From: JBCCFC01 sp965213595
Lineage (GTDB): Bacteria > Chloroflexota > Anaerolineae > Caldilineales > Caldilineaceae
Direction of reading: 5' to 3'
Length of the DNA: 64,000 bases
Assembly (NCBI GenBank): GCA_965213595.1
Contig: CBDBZO010000001.1
Coordinates: forward strand, 248,001-312,000
Shown: in pieces, positions 31,727 to 39,012 of the stretch
How the letters are laid out: every line of letters starts with the position of its first letter
Numbering within the stretch: the first letter of the stretch is position 1
The notes under the pieces: model-generated
The model's input: the letters and a program-made list of their open reading frames with translations, nothing else
The model's database searches: none
Told to the model about the DNA's origin: nothing
Position numbers and translations under genes: made by a program

Positions 31727-33010
31727 TTACCTCCACCCCTCAATCGTCTGCTTCACAACCTGCATAAAACGGTCGGCCTGCGCGCCGTCCAGAATGCGGT
31801 GGTCGAACGAGAAGCTGAAGTAGGCGCGGGGGCGGATGGCGATCATGCCGCCGATCACGCAGACGCGCTCCTCAATCGCGCCGACGCCGAGGATGCCGCA
31901 CTGCGGCTGGTTGATGATTGGCGTAGCGAAGAGGCTGCCGAAGATGCCGTGGTTGGTGATCGTAAAGGTTCCGTCGCGCACGTCGGCGCCCTTTAGCAAA
32001 CCGTCGCGCGCGCGGGTGGCGACATCGCCGACGGCCTGGGCCAGACCAAACAGATTGAGCCGTTGCGCGTCGCGGATCACCGGCACGACAACGCCCTTGT
32101 CCACGGCAACGGCCACGCCAAGGTGGACGGCGTCGTGCAGGAAAATGCCCTCCTCCTGCCAGCGGCTGTTGACCTCCGGCACGGCGCGCAGCCCCTCGAC
32201 CACCGCCGCCGCAATGTAGGCGGTGTAGGTCAGCTTGGCATGGCGCCGCGCGTACTCGGCCTTATGCGCCTCGCGGTGCGCGACCACGGTGTGGAAGTCG
32301 ATCTCAAAGACCGTGGTGGCGTGGGGGCTGATCTGCTTGCTGCGCGCCATGTGGTCGGCGATGGTGCGGCGCATGGGGGTGAGCGGTTGGAGTGTGCCAG
32401 ATGTGAGATTGGAGATTGGAGATTGGAGATTGGAGATTGGGATAGGTTGCGTTTGAGGCGGTTGGGGTTTGTCGCCGTTTACCTGACCTTGATCCGTTTC
32501 CAAAAAGCTTTGCACGTCCTTCTTCGTAATGCGTCCCTCTTTGCCCGTGCCGGGAATGTGGCTGAGGTCGAGATCGTGGGCGTCGACCATACGAGCGACG
32601 ACGGGGCTGATGCGGCCCTGGTAGGGGCGCGGCTCGAAGTCATCTGCGGCGTTGCTCGTCGGCTGCACGGTGGGTTGGGTGACGCTGTTGGCAGAGGAGG
32701 CGGTCGTCGGTTCGGCAACCGCTTCACCGGTCTCGCCCGCTACCGGTGCATCTGCCGACCTATTGGCGTCGGTCGTCGTTTCGTCGAGGACGGCAATCGG
32801 CTGATCGACGCGGGCCATTTCGCCGGCGCTCACGAGAATTTCACGCAGCACGCCCGCTTCCTCGGCCACCACTTCGGTCGTTACCTTGTCGGTTTCGATT
32901 TCGACAATGGGCTCGCCCTCTTCCACGGCATCGCCGGGCTGCTTGAGCCAGCGGCCCACTTCGGCTTCAATCATGCCCTCGCCGAGGAGGGGGAGCGTGA
33001 GGTTAGTCAT
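31727..33010 (-). CDS. bkdC: Branched-chain 2-oxo acid dehydrogenase E2 (dihydrolipoamide acyltransferase)
   Basis: 427 aa with the standard order: one N-terminal lipoyl domain (Lys42 in EIETDKVTTEV), an Ala/Pro/Thr-rich linker, a peripheral subunit-binding domain (RISPVVARMVDAHDLDLSHI, about 130-150), a second linker and the catalytic domain ending FSFDHRILDGAQADRFM (His404). The second linker is encoded partly by a heptamer repeat (PISNLQSPISNL). It transfers the acyl group made by E1 to CoA. Directly downstream of the fused E1 gene; no E3 gene is in the window, so that subunit must come from elsewhere. Confidence 0.93.
   Translation of the reverse strand: MTNLTLPLLGEGMIEAEVGRWLKQPGDAVEEGEPIVEIETDKVTTEVVAEEAGVLREILVSAGEMARVDQPIAVLDETTTDANRSADAPVAGETGEAVAEPTTASSANSVTQPTVQPTSNAADDFEPRPYQGRISPVVARMVDAHDLDLSHIPGTGKEGRITKKDVQSFLETDQGQVNGDKPQPPQTQPIPISNLQSPISNLTSGTLQPLTPMRRTIADHMARSKQISPHATTVFEIDFHTVVAHREAHKAEYARRHAKLTYTAYIAAAVVEGLRAVPEVNSRWQEEGIFLHDAVHLGVAVAVDKGVVVPVIRDAQRLNLFGLAQAVGDVATRARDGLLKGADVRDGTFTITNHGIFGSLFATPIINQPQCGILGVGAIEERVCVIGGMIAIRPRAYFSFSFDHRILDGAQADRFMQVVKQTIEGWR
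32405..32439. repeat. Five tandem copies of a 7-base repeat inside the E2 gene
   Basis: GAGATTG is repeated five times without change at 32405-32439. Since seven is not a multiple of three, gain or loss of one unit would shift the E2 frame; three units are needed to keep it. It encodes the inter-domain linker (SNLQSPISNLT). Confidence 0.9.
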
Positions 33011-33475
33011 GGTGTTTGTTCGCCTTTTGCTCGTTCTGCTCGTTTGCTCGTTCCCACGCTCTGCGTGGGAACGCCTTCTCCGACGCTCTGCGTCGCCGTC
33101 TAATCAGCCAGGGGACGCAGAAACGAGCCGTCTGCTGGGGCACGTCGTGTTCGACCCCCATCCCCGGCCCTTCCCCCGCGAGCAGGGGAAGGGGGTCTGT
33201 GTGCCAAGTTGTTGCGTCGAGACGCCAAGGCCTCGATGCACTCTTGCCGTTAACGAGAGATCGGCTCCCTCCCCGCCACGGGGAGGGCTGGGGAGGGGTT
33301 CTTGCTTGACGTTCCCCATCACCTACTCCCGACGTCAGTTCGTCGGCTACACATGGATGCCCGCCTGAGTCTATCCTCGCAGAGGCGGGGGCGAGCATGA
33401 CAAAGTTTGACGCCTGCACGGGACCACGCTTTCCCATCGACTACAAAAAATTCTTCGTTCCGCTCGAAATGACAG
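33011..33475. repeat. Repeat-rich spacer between E1 and E2 genes
   Basis: No gene. It holds, in series, a CGTTCCCACGC/GCGTGGGAACG palindrome (33048-33073), a CCCTTCCCCC...GGGGAAGGGGG hairpin (33169-33195), a CTCCCCGCC/GGGGAGGG hairpin near 33270-33290, a 'atgcccgcctgagt...gaggcggg' pair near 33357-33392 and one end of the MITE family (33450-33475). Each also occurs elsewhere in the window. Transcription from E1 to E2 would have to pass through these stem-loops. Confidence 0.65.
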
Positions 33476-35989
33476 CTAGTCCCAAATCCGCGGATACCGA
33501 CTCGGCTCGCTCTCGTGCATCAAATCGTAGACCGCCATCACCACATCTTCCGCGTTGGGCTTGGAAAAGTAATCACCATCCGTCGAGTAAGCGGGCCGAT
33601 GGGGCGGCGACGAGATCGTGCGCGGTTCGCTGTCCAGATGCCAGTAGGCGCCCTGCACTTCGAGAATTTCGCGCAGTATGTAGGCGGACCCGCCGCCGGG
33701 CATGTCTTCGTCAAAGACGACGAGGCAGTTGGTGCGCTTGACCGACTCGACAATGGTGTGGTGGATGTCAAAGGGAAGCAGCGTTTGCACGTCGATGATT
33801 TCCACGGAGATGTCAAGAGCGGCCAGCGTTTCGGCGGCGGCGAGGGCGATGCGGCAGCACGCGCCATAGGTGACGAGCGTCACGTCGTTGCCGCGGCGCA
33901 GGATTTCGGGCACGCCAAGCGGGATGGTGAAGTCGCCCAGGTTGGTCGGCATCGCTTCGGGCAGGCGGTAGGCGTTGAGCGTCTCGATCACGAGCGCCGG
34001 ATCGTCGCCGCGCAGCAGGGTGTTGTAAAAGCCGGCGGCCTGCGTCATGTTGCGCGGCACGGCGATGTGCATCCCCCGCAGCAGATCCACCAGCGCGGCC
34101 ATGGGCGAGCCGCTGTGGTAGATTCCCTCCAGTCGATGGCCGCGCGTGCGCAAAATCACCGGCGCTTTTTGGCCGCCCTTGGTGCGCCAGTGCAGGCAGG
34201 CCAGATCGTCCGAGAGTGCGTCGATGGCGTAGAAGACGTAGTCGAGATATTGGATTTCGGCAATCGGGCGCAGGCCGCGCAGCGCCATGCCAATCGCCTG
34301 GCCGACAATCGTCGTCTCGCGGATGCCCGTGTCGGCGACGCGCAATTTGCCGTGTTTGGCCTGCAGGCCAAACACGCCCTGATTAACGTCGCCAAGCTGG
34401 CCGACATCTTCGCCAAAGATGAAGACGCGTGGGTCGTTGGCGAGAATCGCATCGAAATTGTCGCGCAGGAGTTCAAAGCCGCGGGCCTCCTGCGGCTCGT
34501 CCGAATAAATCGGCGCGACGGCAGGGACGCGCAGCGGCGAATCGGTCGAGCGGCTGTAGAGGTGCGAGCCGTAGGTCTCCTCGCGATGATGATTCCGCTG
34601 CTCGGTGTACCAAGCGAGCAGGTCGGCGCGGGCTGTCGTCGATTCATCGCGGGTAAGCAGCAGCGCCCGATGGGCGGCTTCCAGGTTGGGCTTGCGCTGC
34701 GGCTGGCGGCTCTGACGCAGCTTGTCTACCAGCGAAGCGAGCGCGTCACTCTGCGCAGAGTGCTGAGCGATCTGCTCCAGCTTCTCCACCAGGGCATCCC
34801 GCTCCGCGGCAAGCGGCGTCCGCACGGCTTCAAGCGCGGCATCGCGGGCCTGCTGGACTTCGACGAGCGCTTCGGCTTCAAGGGCGTCGAGGTCGGACTC
34901 AGTGATAAACTCTTGGTCGAGCAGCCACTGGCGCATGTGGCGCACGGGATCGAATTCCTCTTCCCAGGCCATGCGCTCGGCTGGCTTGTAGCGCTCGTGG
35001 CTGCCGGAAGAGCTGTGCCCCTGCGGCTGCGTCATCTCGACGACGTGGACGATGGCGGGGATGTGGTCTTCACGCGCCGCCTGCGTGGCCTCGCGATAGG
35101 CGGCAACAAGGGCAGGGTAATCCCAGCCGGGGACGCGGTAAAGATTGAAGCCGCGCTCGTCGCCGGGATTGCGGCGGAAGCCTTCGAGCAGTTCGCTCAA
35201 ATCGGGCTTGGTAAAGGCGTGTTCGTTGGTAACGGAGATGGCGTAGCCATCGTCCCAAATCGAGAGCACGGCGGGGGCCTGCAGCACGCCAATCGCGTTG
35301 ACGGCCTCCCAAAAGTGCCCCTCCGCGCAGGCCCCGTTGCCAATCGTGCCAAAGGCGACTTCGCTGCCGCGCTGCGAAAATTGGGTCAGGTAGTGCAGCG
35401 ATTCGAGTTCGCGGTAAAGCACGGAGGCATGGGCAAGGCCGACTAGCCGGGCCATCTGGCCGCTGGTGGGCGAAATGTCGGACGAGGTGTTGGCGCGGTC
35501 GGTTTGCGGGAGCCAGTGGCCGCTGTCGTCCAGCAGGCGGGTGGCGAAGTGCGCGTTCATCGAGCGCCCGGCTTTGTGGGGATCGCTGGCGGGGTCGGTG
35601 TCGCCGTAGAGTTGGGCGAAGAGCTGCTGGGCCGTCGCCATGCCGGTGGCGAGCGCCCAGGTTTGGTCGCGGTAGTAGCCGGCGCGCTGGTCGCCTGCCT
35701 GGAAGGCCCTAGCCAGCGCCACCTGCGCGACTTCCTTGCCCGCGCCAAAGACACCGAATTTAGCCCGCCCGCGAAAGACTTCGCGCAGGCCGACCAAGCA
35801 GACCTGACGGCTGAGGTAGGCAACGCGATAGTCGGCGAGGGCGTCGTCTCGCTGGATGTTTGTTGTGGATTCTACGGTCGAGGGGGAAGAGGCTGGCGAC
35901 ATGGATTGTGAGCGATGATCACCGTTGGCGACCCGCGGTCGGGCGCGCACCGGCTCACTATGCGGGGCGACGTTGGGCATGGCACTCAT
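33476..35989 (-). CDS. bkdAB: Fused E1 alpha/beta subunit of branched-chain 2-oxo acid dehydrogenase
   Basis: 837 aa: thiamine-diphosphate E1 alpha (about 45-380, with AFGTIGNGACAEGHFWEAVN and DDGYAIS) joined through a charged helical linker (about 385-500) to E1 beta (about 510-830, with FGEDVGQLGDVNQGVFGLQ, RIALAAAETLAAL and IIDVQTLLPFD). Fused E1 enzymes are common in Bacteroidota and occur in Chloroflexota. It decarboxylates branched 2-oxo acids and acylates the E2 lipoyl group. ATG 35989 follows AGGAGGTCTG. Upstream is the Lrp regulator gene, downstream E2. Confidence 0.93.
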   Translation of the reverse strand: MSAMPNVAPHSEPVRARPRVANGDHRSQSMSPASSPSTVESTTNIQRDDALADYRVAYLSRQVCLVGLREVFRGRAKFGVFGAGKEVAQVALARAFQAGDQRAGYYRDQTWALATGMATAQQLFAQLYGDTDPASDPHKAGRSMNAHFATRLLDDSGHWLPQTDRANTSSDISPTSGQMARLVGLAHASVLYRELESLHYLTQFSQRGSEVAFGTIGNGACAEGHFWEAVNAIGVLQAPAVLSIWDDGYAISVTNEHAFTKPDLSELLEGFRRNPGDERGFNLYRVPGWDYPALVAAYREATQAAREDHIPAIVHVVEMTQPQGHSSSGSHERYKPAERMAWEEEFDPVRHMRQWLLDQEFITESDLDALEAEALVEVQQARDAALEAVRTPLAAERDALVEKLEQIAQHSAQSDALASLVDKLRQSRQPQRKPNLEAAHRALLLTRDESTTARADLLAWYTEQRNHHREETYGSHLYSRSTDSPLRVPAVAPIYSDEPQEARGFELLRDNFDAILANDPRVFIFGEDVGQLGDVNQGVFGLQAKHGKLRVADTGIRETTIVGQAIGMALRGLRPIAEIQYLDYVFYAIDALSDDLACLHWRTKGGQKAPVILRTRGHRLEGIYHSGSPMAALVDLLRGMHIAVPRNMTQAAGFYNTLLRGDDPALVIETLNAYRLPEAMPTNLGDFTIPLGVPEILRRGNDVTLVTYGACCRIALAAAETLAALDISVEIIDVQTLLPFDIHHTIVESVKRTNCLVVFDEDMPGGGSAYILREILEVQGAYWHLDSEPRTISSPPHRPAYSTDGDYFSKPNAEDVVMAVYDLMHESEPSRYPRIWD

Positions 35990-36166
35990 GGCAGACCTCC
36001 TAATACGGCGGGCGGCGTCGCCCGCGCTATCCGGTTTTCAACTCAGCGCTGGGAAAGGTTGTGTTCGACCCCATGCCCGGCCCTTCCCCGCGAGCAGGGA
36101 AGGGTGACTTCTACCTTTCCTGCTCGGATTTGTGATAGTCACAAATTGTCAGGTATTTGGTCAGCG

Positions 36167-36658
36167 TTATGTCTCGTCCGCGCGACCATCATCGCTCTCC
36201 AGCACGGGTAGGGTGAGCGAGTTCTTGATTTCGGCGACAACCAAGCTGGTGTTGACGCGGGCCACGCCGGGCAGCGGGGCCAGGGCGTGCAGGATAAAGT
36301 GCTCCAAATCCTGCTGGTCACGCAGGATAACTTTGACCATGTAGTCAAACTCGCCGGTGACGAAGCTGCATTCGAGCACCTGCGGCATGTTGCGCAGGGC
36401 GCGCCGGAAGCGCGTTAAATCGTCCTGCGAGTGGGATTGCAGACTAATGCCGATATGGCATAGCATGGTGTAGCCCAGCTTCTGGCGATTGAGCCGCGCG
36501 CCGTAGCCTTCGATGTACTCCTCGCGCTCCAGCCGACGCAGCCGCGCGTGGGTGGCGGCGGGCGAGAGGTGGATGCGCTTGGCAAGATCGGCGTTGCTGA
36601 TGCGGCCGTCGCGCTGCATGATGTCGAGGATGTGGCGGTCAATAGCGTCGAGGCTCAT
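36167..36658 (-). CDS. Lrp/AsnC-family transcriptional regulator
   Basis: 163 aa. HTH at residues 4-50 (DAIDRHILDIMQRDGRISNA, DLAKRIHLSPAATHARLRRL) and an Asp/Asn-binding RAM domain from about 70 (LCHIGISLQ... VTGEFDYMVKVILRDQQDLE). This family senses amino acids such as leucine. It lies upstream of and in line with the branched-chain dehydrogenase genes, resembling the BkdR arrangement of pseudomonads, so it probably controls them in response to branched-chain amino acids. Confidence 0.93.
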   Translation of the reverse strand: MSLDAIDRHILDIMQRDGRISNADLAKRIHLSPAATHARLRRLEREEYIEGYGARLNRQKLGYTMLCHIGISLQSHSQDDLTRFRRALRNMPQVLECSFVTGEFDYMVKVILRDQQDLEHFILHALAPLPGVARVNTSLVVAEIKNSLTLPVLESDDGRADET

Positions 36659-36688
36659 CGAAAAGGCTTACCTGAAGAGTCTGTGGAG

Positions 36689-36719
36689 ATTATAGCACGA
36701 AGATTTTGTTTCTGGGCAA
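36689..36719 (-). promoter_or_regulatory. Extended -10 promoter of the Lrp-type gene
   Basis: The minus strand shows TGCTATAAT, an extended -10 with a perfect TATAAT (36694-36689), and a TTGCCC (36719-36714) 19 bases upstream. The ATG follows about 30 bases beyond the -10. It probably drives the regulator and possibly the whole bkd operon. Confidence 0.6.
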
Positions 36720-37480
36720 TTAGTTGCAAATCAAAGAAGATTCTTCTGCAAATTTATCAATAGCCCGAATTATCACTAAATCAAAGATGCCAATCAATGG
36801 AGCAAGCAGAAGATTCTTTGCAGCATAATCTGTCGAATCGACATCTTGAGCAACGTTAGATTTAGTCGCTAGATTTAGCCACTGCGTAAAACCGGCTTTG
36901 CTGCATCGCATATCGTTTATCTGCCGACATCAGGGAAGCAAAAGGAAAGTGGAGAAGCGTAGGAGCGTAGGCGAACAACACGGTAGTAGGTTGAGAAGTG
37001 GACGAAAACGAACCAGCACGGCATGAAAGAGTCCTCTACACTCGGCCCAACAAATCACTGATTAAGTTTTACCACGCGCACACGATTGCGCCCCGCAGTA
37101 AAGCAAAAGGAATCGTACAGTCCTTCGCCCAGCTTTCTATACCGTGCACTCGCGCCCCCAATACTTAGCCGCTACATTGACCATTCCGACAAATTGCACA
37201 GCACATTGGGAGAGGAAGACTTTATGCTACAGCTATTCGCTATTCTCGTGATCGTCGCCTTCACCCTGCCGCCCTTCTTCTTTACCGTCGCGTTAATCAA
37301 GGGCGCGCAATCTGATCGATACGCCGCAATGGGCACGGCCCGTTTGATTGTGCAACGGCCCTCCCCCAACACGCTCGCCACCTCATCCCCCCTGCTCGTC
37401 CGCCATCAACCCAAACCTGTGTCGTCACGTCTGCGGCTGTAAGCTGGCGCGTGGGGCCGCCGACGCTTGAGCTGACCAAG
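36720..37480. other. Long intergenic stretch, largely empty
   Basis: About 760 bases with lower GC on the left. The only coding candidate is the short frame at 37224 listed separately. A motif gtaggagcgtaggc near 36960 also occurs near 22762. No RNA gene or repeat array seen. Confidence 0.5.
37224..37442 (+). CDS. Possible small membrane protein
   Basis: 72 codons with a GGAGAGGAAG site eight bases before the ATG. The first 25 residues (MLQLFAILVIVAFTLPPFFF) form one strongly hydrophobic helix, followed by a basic, Pro/Ser-rich tail. I recognise no family. The hydrophobic N-terminus plus a real ribosome site make it better than random, but the tail looks like non-coding translation, so the gene may be shorter or absent. 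Confidence 0.35.
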   Translation: MLQLFAILVIVAFTLPPFFFTVALIKGAQSDRYAAMGTARLIVQRPSPNTLATSSPLLVRHQPKPVSSRLRL

Positions 37481-38836
37481 TTATTGGCTGCTCACAAGCG
37501 GTAGCAATACGCTGCGGACTTCCGGCAAATCGGCGATTGGCCCCCAGTAGACTGCGCCGCCGGCTTCGATGCGGGGATTGCCTTCCCGCGGCGCGCCGCC
37601 CGCAGCGATTGTGCCGTTGGTCGCGACGCTCGTGCCAAGCAAGTCGGCAAATTCGCCGTCGCTGGCAATAAAGGCCCCACGCTCGAACCAGCTTCCCGAT
37701 ACGGGGACGAAGGTGTAAAATTCTCCGCTGAACTGCTCATTCTCCGCGTTCGCAAAATCTGCCCCCACCACAATTAAGCCGTTGGTGATATCGACGGCGC
37801 TGCCGAAGCGGTCGCTGTCGCGTCCATCGCGTGCGGCAAGCCGCGCCTGCTCGCGCCACAAGCCGTTGTTGCGCACAAAGACATGTGCGACGCCGCGTCG
37901 ATTGTTGCCACCCACGCCCTCGCCCGGCGCGCCTGCCACGACAGTGTCGCCTTCAATAGCAACGGCATCGCCCATGCGTGCAGATGTAGTGATGATAGAT
38001 GTATCCGCATTGTTGATTTTTGATTGCAGCGTCCACCTGCTGCCCTGCCGCGTGTAAATGTAGATTGCGCCGCGCGTCGCGGGGAAATCTGTTGCCGCTT
38101 GGGGCGCGCCTACCACGAGCGTATTGCCATCAATCGCAACCGATTGACCAAAGGTGTTGTCCTCGTTTGGATTCTCCGCCCCGGCCAAATCCGTGGGCGC
38201 TAGCGTGGCCTCCAGCGACCATTTTGCGCCGCTGCGCACAAAGACGTAGGCTTCACCGCGCACGCCTTCATCTGAAGTCGCAACCGGCTGGCCGATCACC
38301 GCTGTATCGCCGGAGAGGGCAACGGAGAAGCCGGCGGGCAGCTCGGGGTCGCCGTTGTCGATCTCCAACTGCGCCTGCTGCGTCCATGCGCTGCCGTCGC
38401 GCTGAAAGACCCACACGCCTCCTTTGAAGATACCGTTGATCGTGTTGCGGCTTGCACCGACCAGCGCCGTATCGCCATCGATAGCGACCACATTGCCCAA
38501 GCCGCCAGTTGTCTCTTGCCCAGCGTCGATCACGTTTAGCTCCGCCTGCTGCGTCCAACCCAGCGTCTCGGTGTAGGTGTAAACAAGCGCTGCACCTTGC
38601 AGCTGGTCATCTGCATCATCGGGGGAAGTGAGCACCGCGGGCGCGCCCGCAATCAGGGTGTTGCCGCTCATTGCAACGGCTTGGCCAAAGAGGCTAACGC
38701 TCTCGTCAGCTGGCTTGATCTTGCCAGATTGTACCTGTGATGGGCTTTGCGTGCTTTGGCGCGCCACGGCAACCCCGCTGGCGCTGAGCGCTATCAACGA
38801 TACAGTCACAAGAATCAGTGAAAATTGCTTTGACAT
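37481..38836 (-). CDS. Secreted FG-GAP/integrin-alpha-like beta-propeller protein
   Basis: 451 aa from ATG 38836, which follows AGGAGAG and opens a signal peptide (FSLILVTVSLIALSASGVAVA, cut to 20 here as LILVTVSLIALSASGVAVA). The mature part contains seven repeats of about 55-60 residues with the pattern 'fG.aVai.GdtlvvGAp', for example FGQSVAIDGNTLVVGAPQAA, GDAVAIEGDTVVAGAPGEG and FGSAVDITNGLIVVGADFAN. These are FG-GAP blades of a propeller, typical of extracellular binding proteins. It ends in a VLLPLVSSQ tail like the C-terminus of many Chloroflexota secreted proteins. The ligand is unknown. Confidence 0.85.
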   Translation of the reverse strand: MSKQFSLILVTVSLIALSASGVAVARQSTQSPSQVQSGKIKPADESVSLFGQAVAMSGNTLIAGAPAVLTSPDDADDQLQGAALVYTYTETLGWTQQAELNVIDAGQETTGGLGNVVAIDGDTALVGASRNTINGIFKGGVWVFQRDGSAWTQQAQLEIDNGDPELPAGFSVALSGDTAVIGQPVATSDEGVRGEAYVFVRSGAKWSLEATLAPTDLAGAENPNEDNTFGQSVAIDGNTLVVGAPQAATDFPATRGAIYIYTRQGSRWTLQSKINNADTSIITTSARMGDAVAIEGDTVVAGAPGEGVGGNNRRGVAHVFVRNNGLWREQARLAARDGRDSDRFGSAVDITNGLIVVGADFANAENEQFSGEFYTFVPVSGSWFERGAFIASDGEFADLLGTSVATNGTIAAGGAPREGNPRIEAGGAVYWGPIADLPEVRSVLLPLVSSQ

Positions 38837-39012
38837 AGCTCTCCTATCGAATGTAAATGGGTAAATTGTGCGCTGGGGTATACGGGCAAAGACGGAATCA
38901 GTGCCAATGCCGTCCTTGCCATGCTTCACCAAAGTAGCGCAGGTAATTACGCAAAGCGAAACCGTAACCAAGTGTCTAAAGGTCCGAATTGGTCAAAGTT
39001 GTGTGAAAAGGA

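Noticed and set aside
32405..32439. Possible CRISPR-like array
   Set aside because: Units are 7 bp in direct contact with no spacers and lie inside a coding frame.
33515..35446. 643-codon open frame on the plus strand
   Set aside because: Antisense to the E1 alpha/beta gene, whose motifs are unmistakable; high GC keeps the antisense frame open and it has no family features.
36720..37085. tRNA or small RNA gene in the gap upstream of the Lrp gene
   Set aside because: No cloverleaf, CCA or TTCGA loop pattern and no terminator found by eye.
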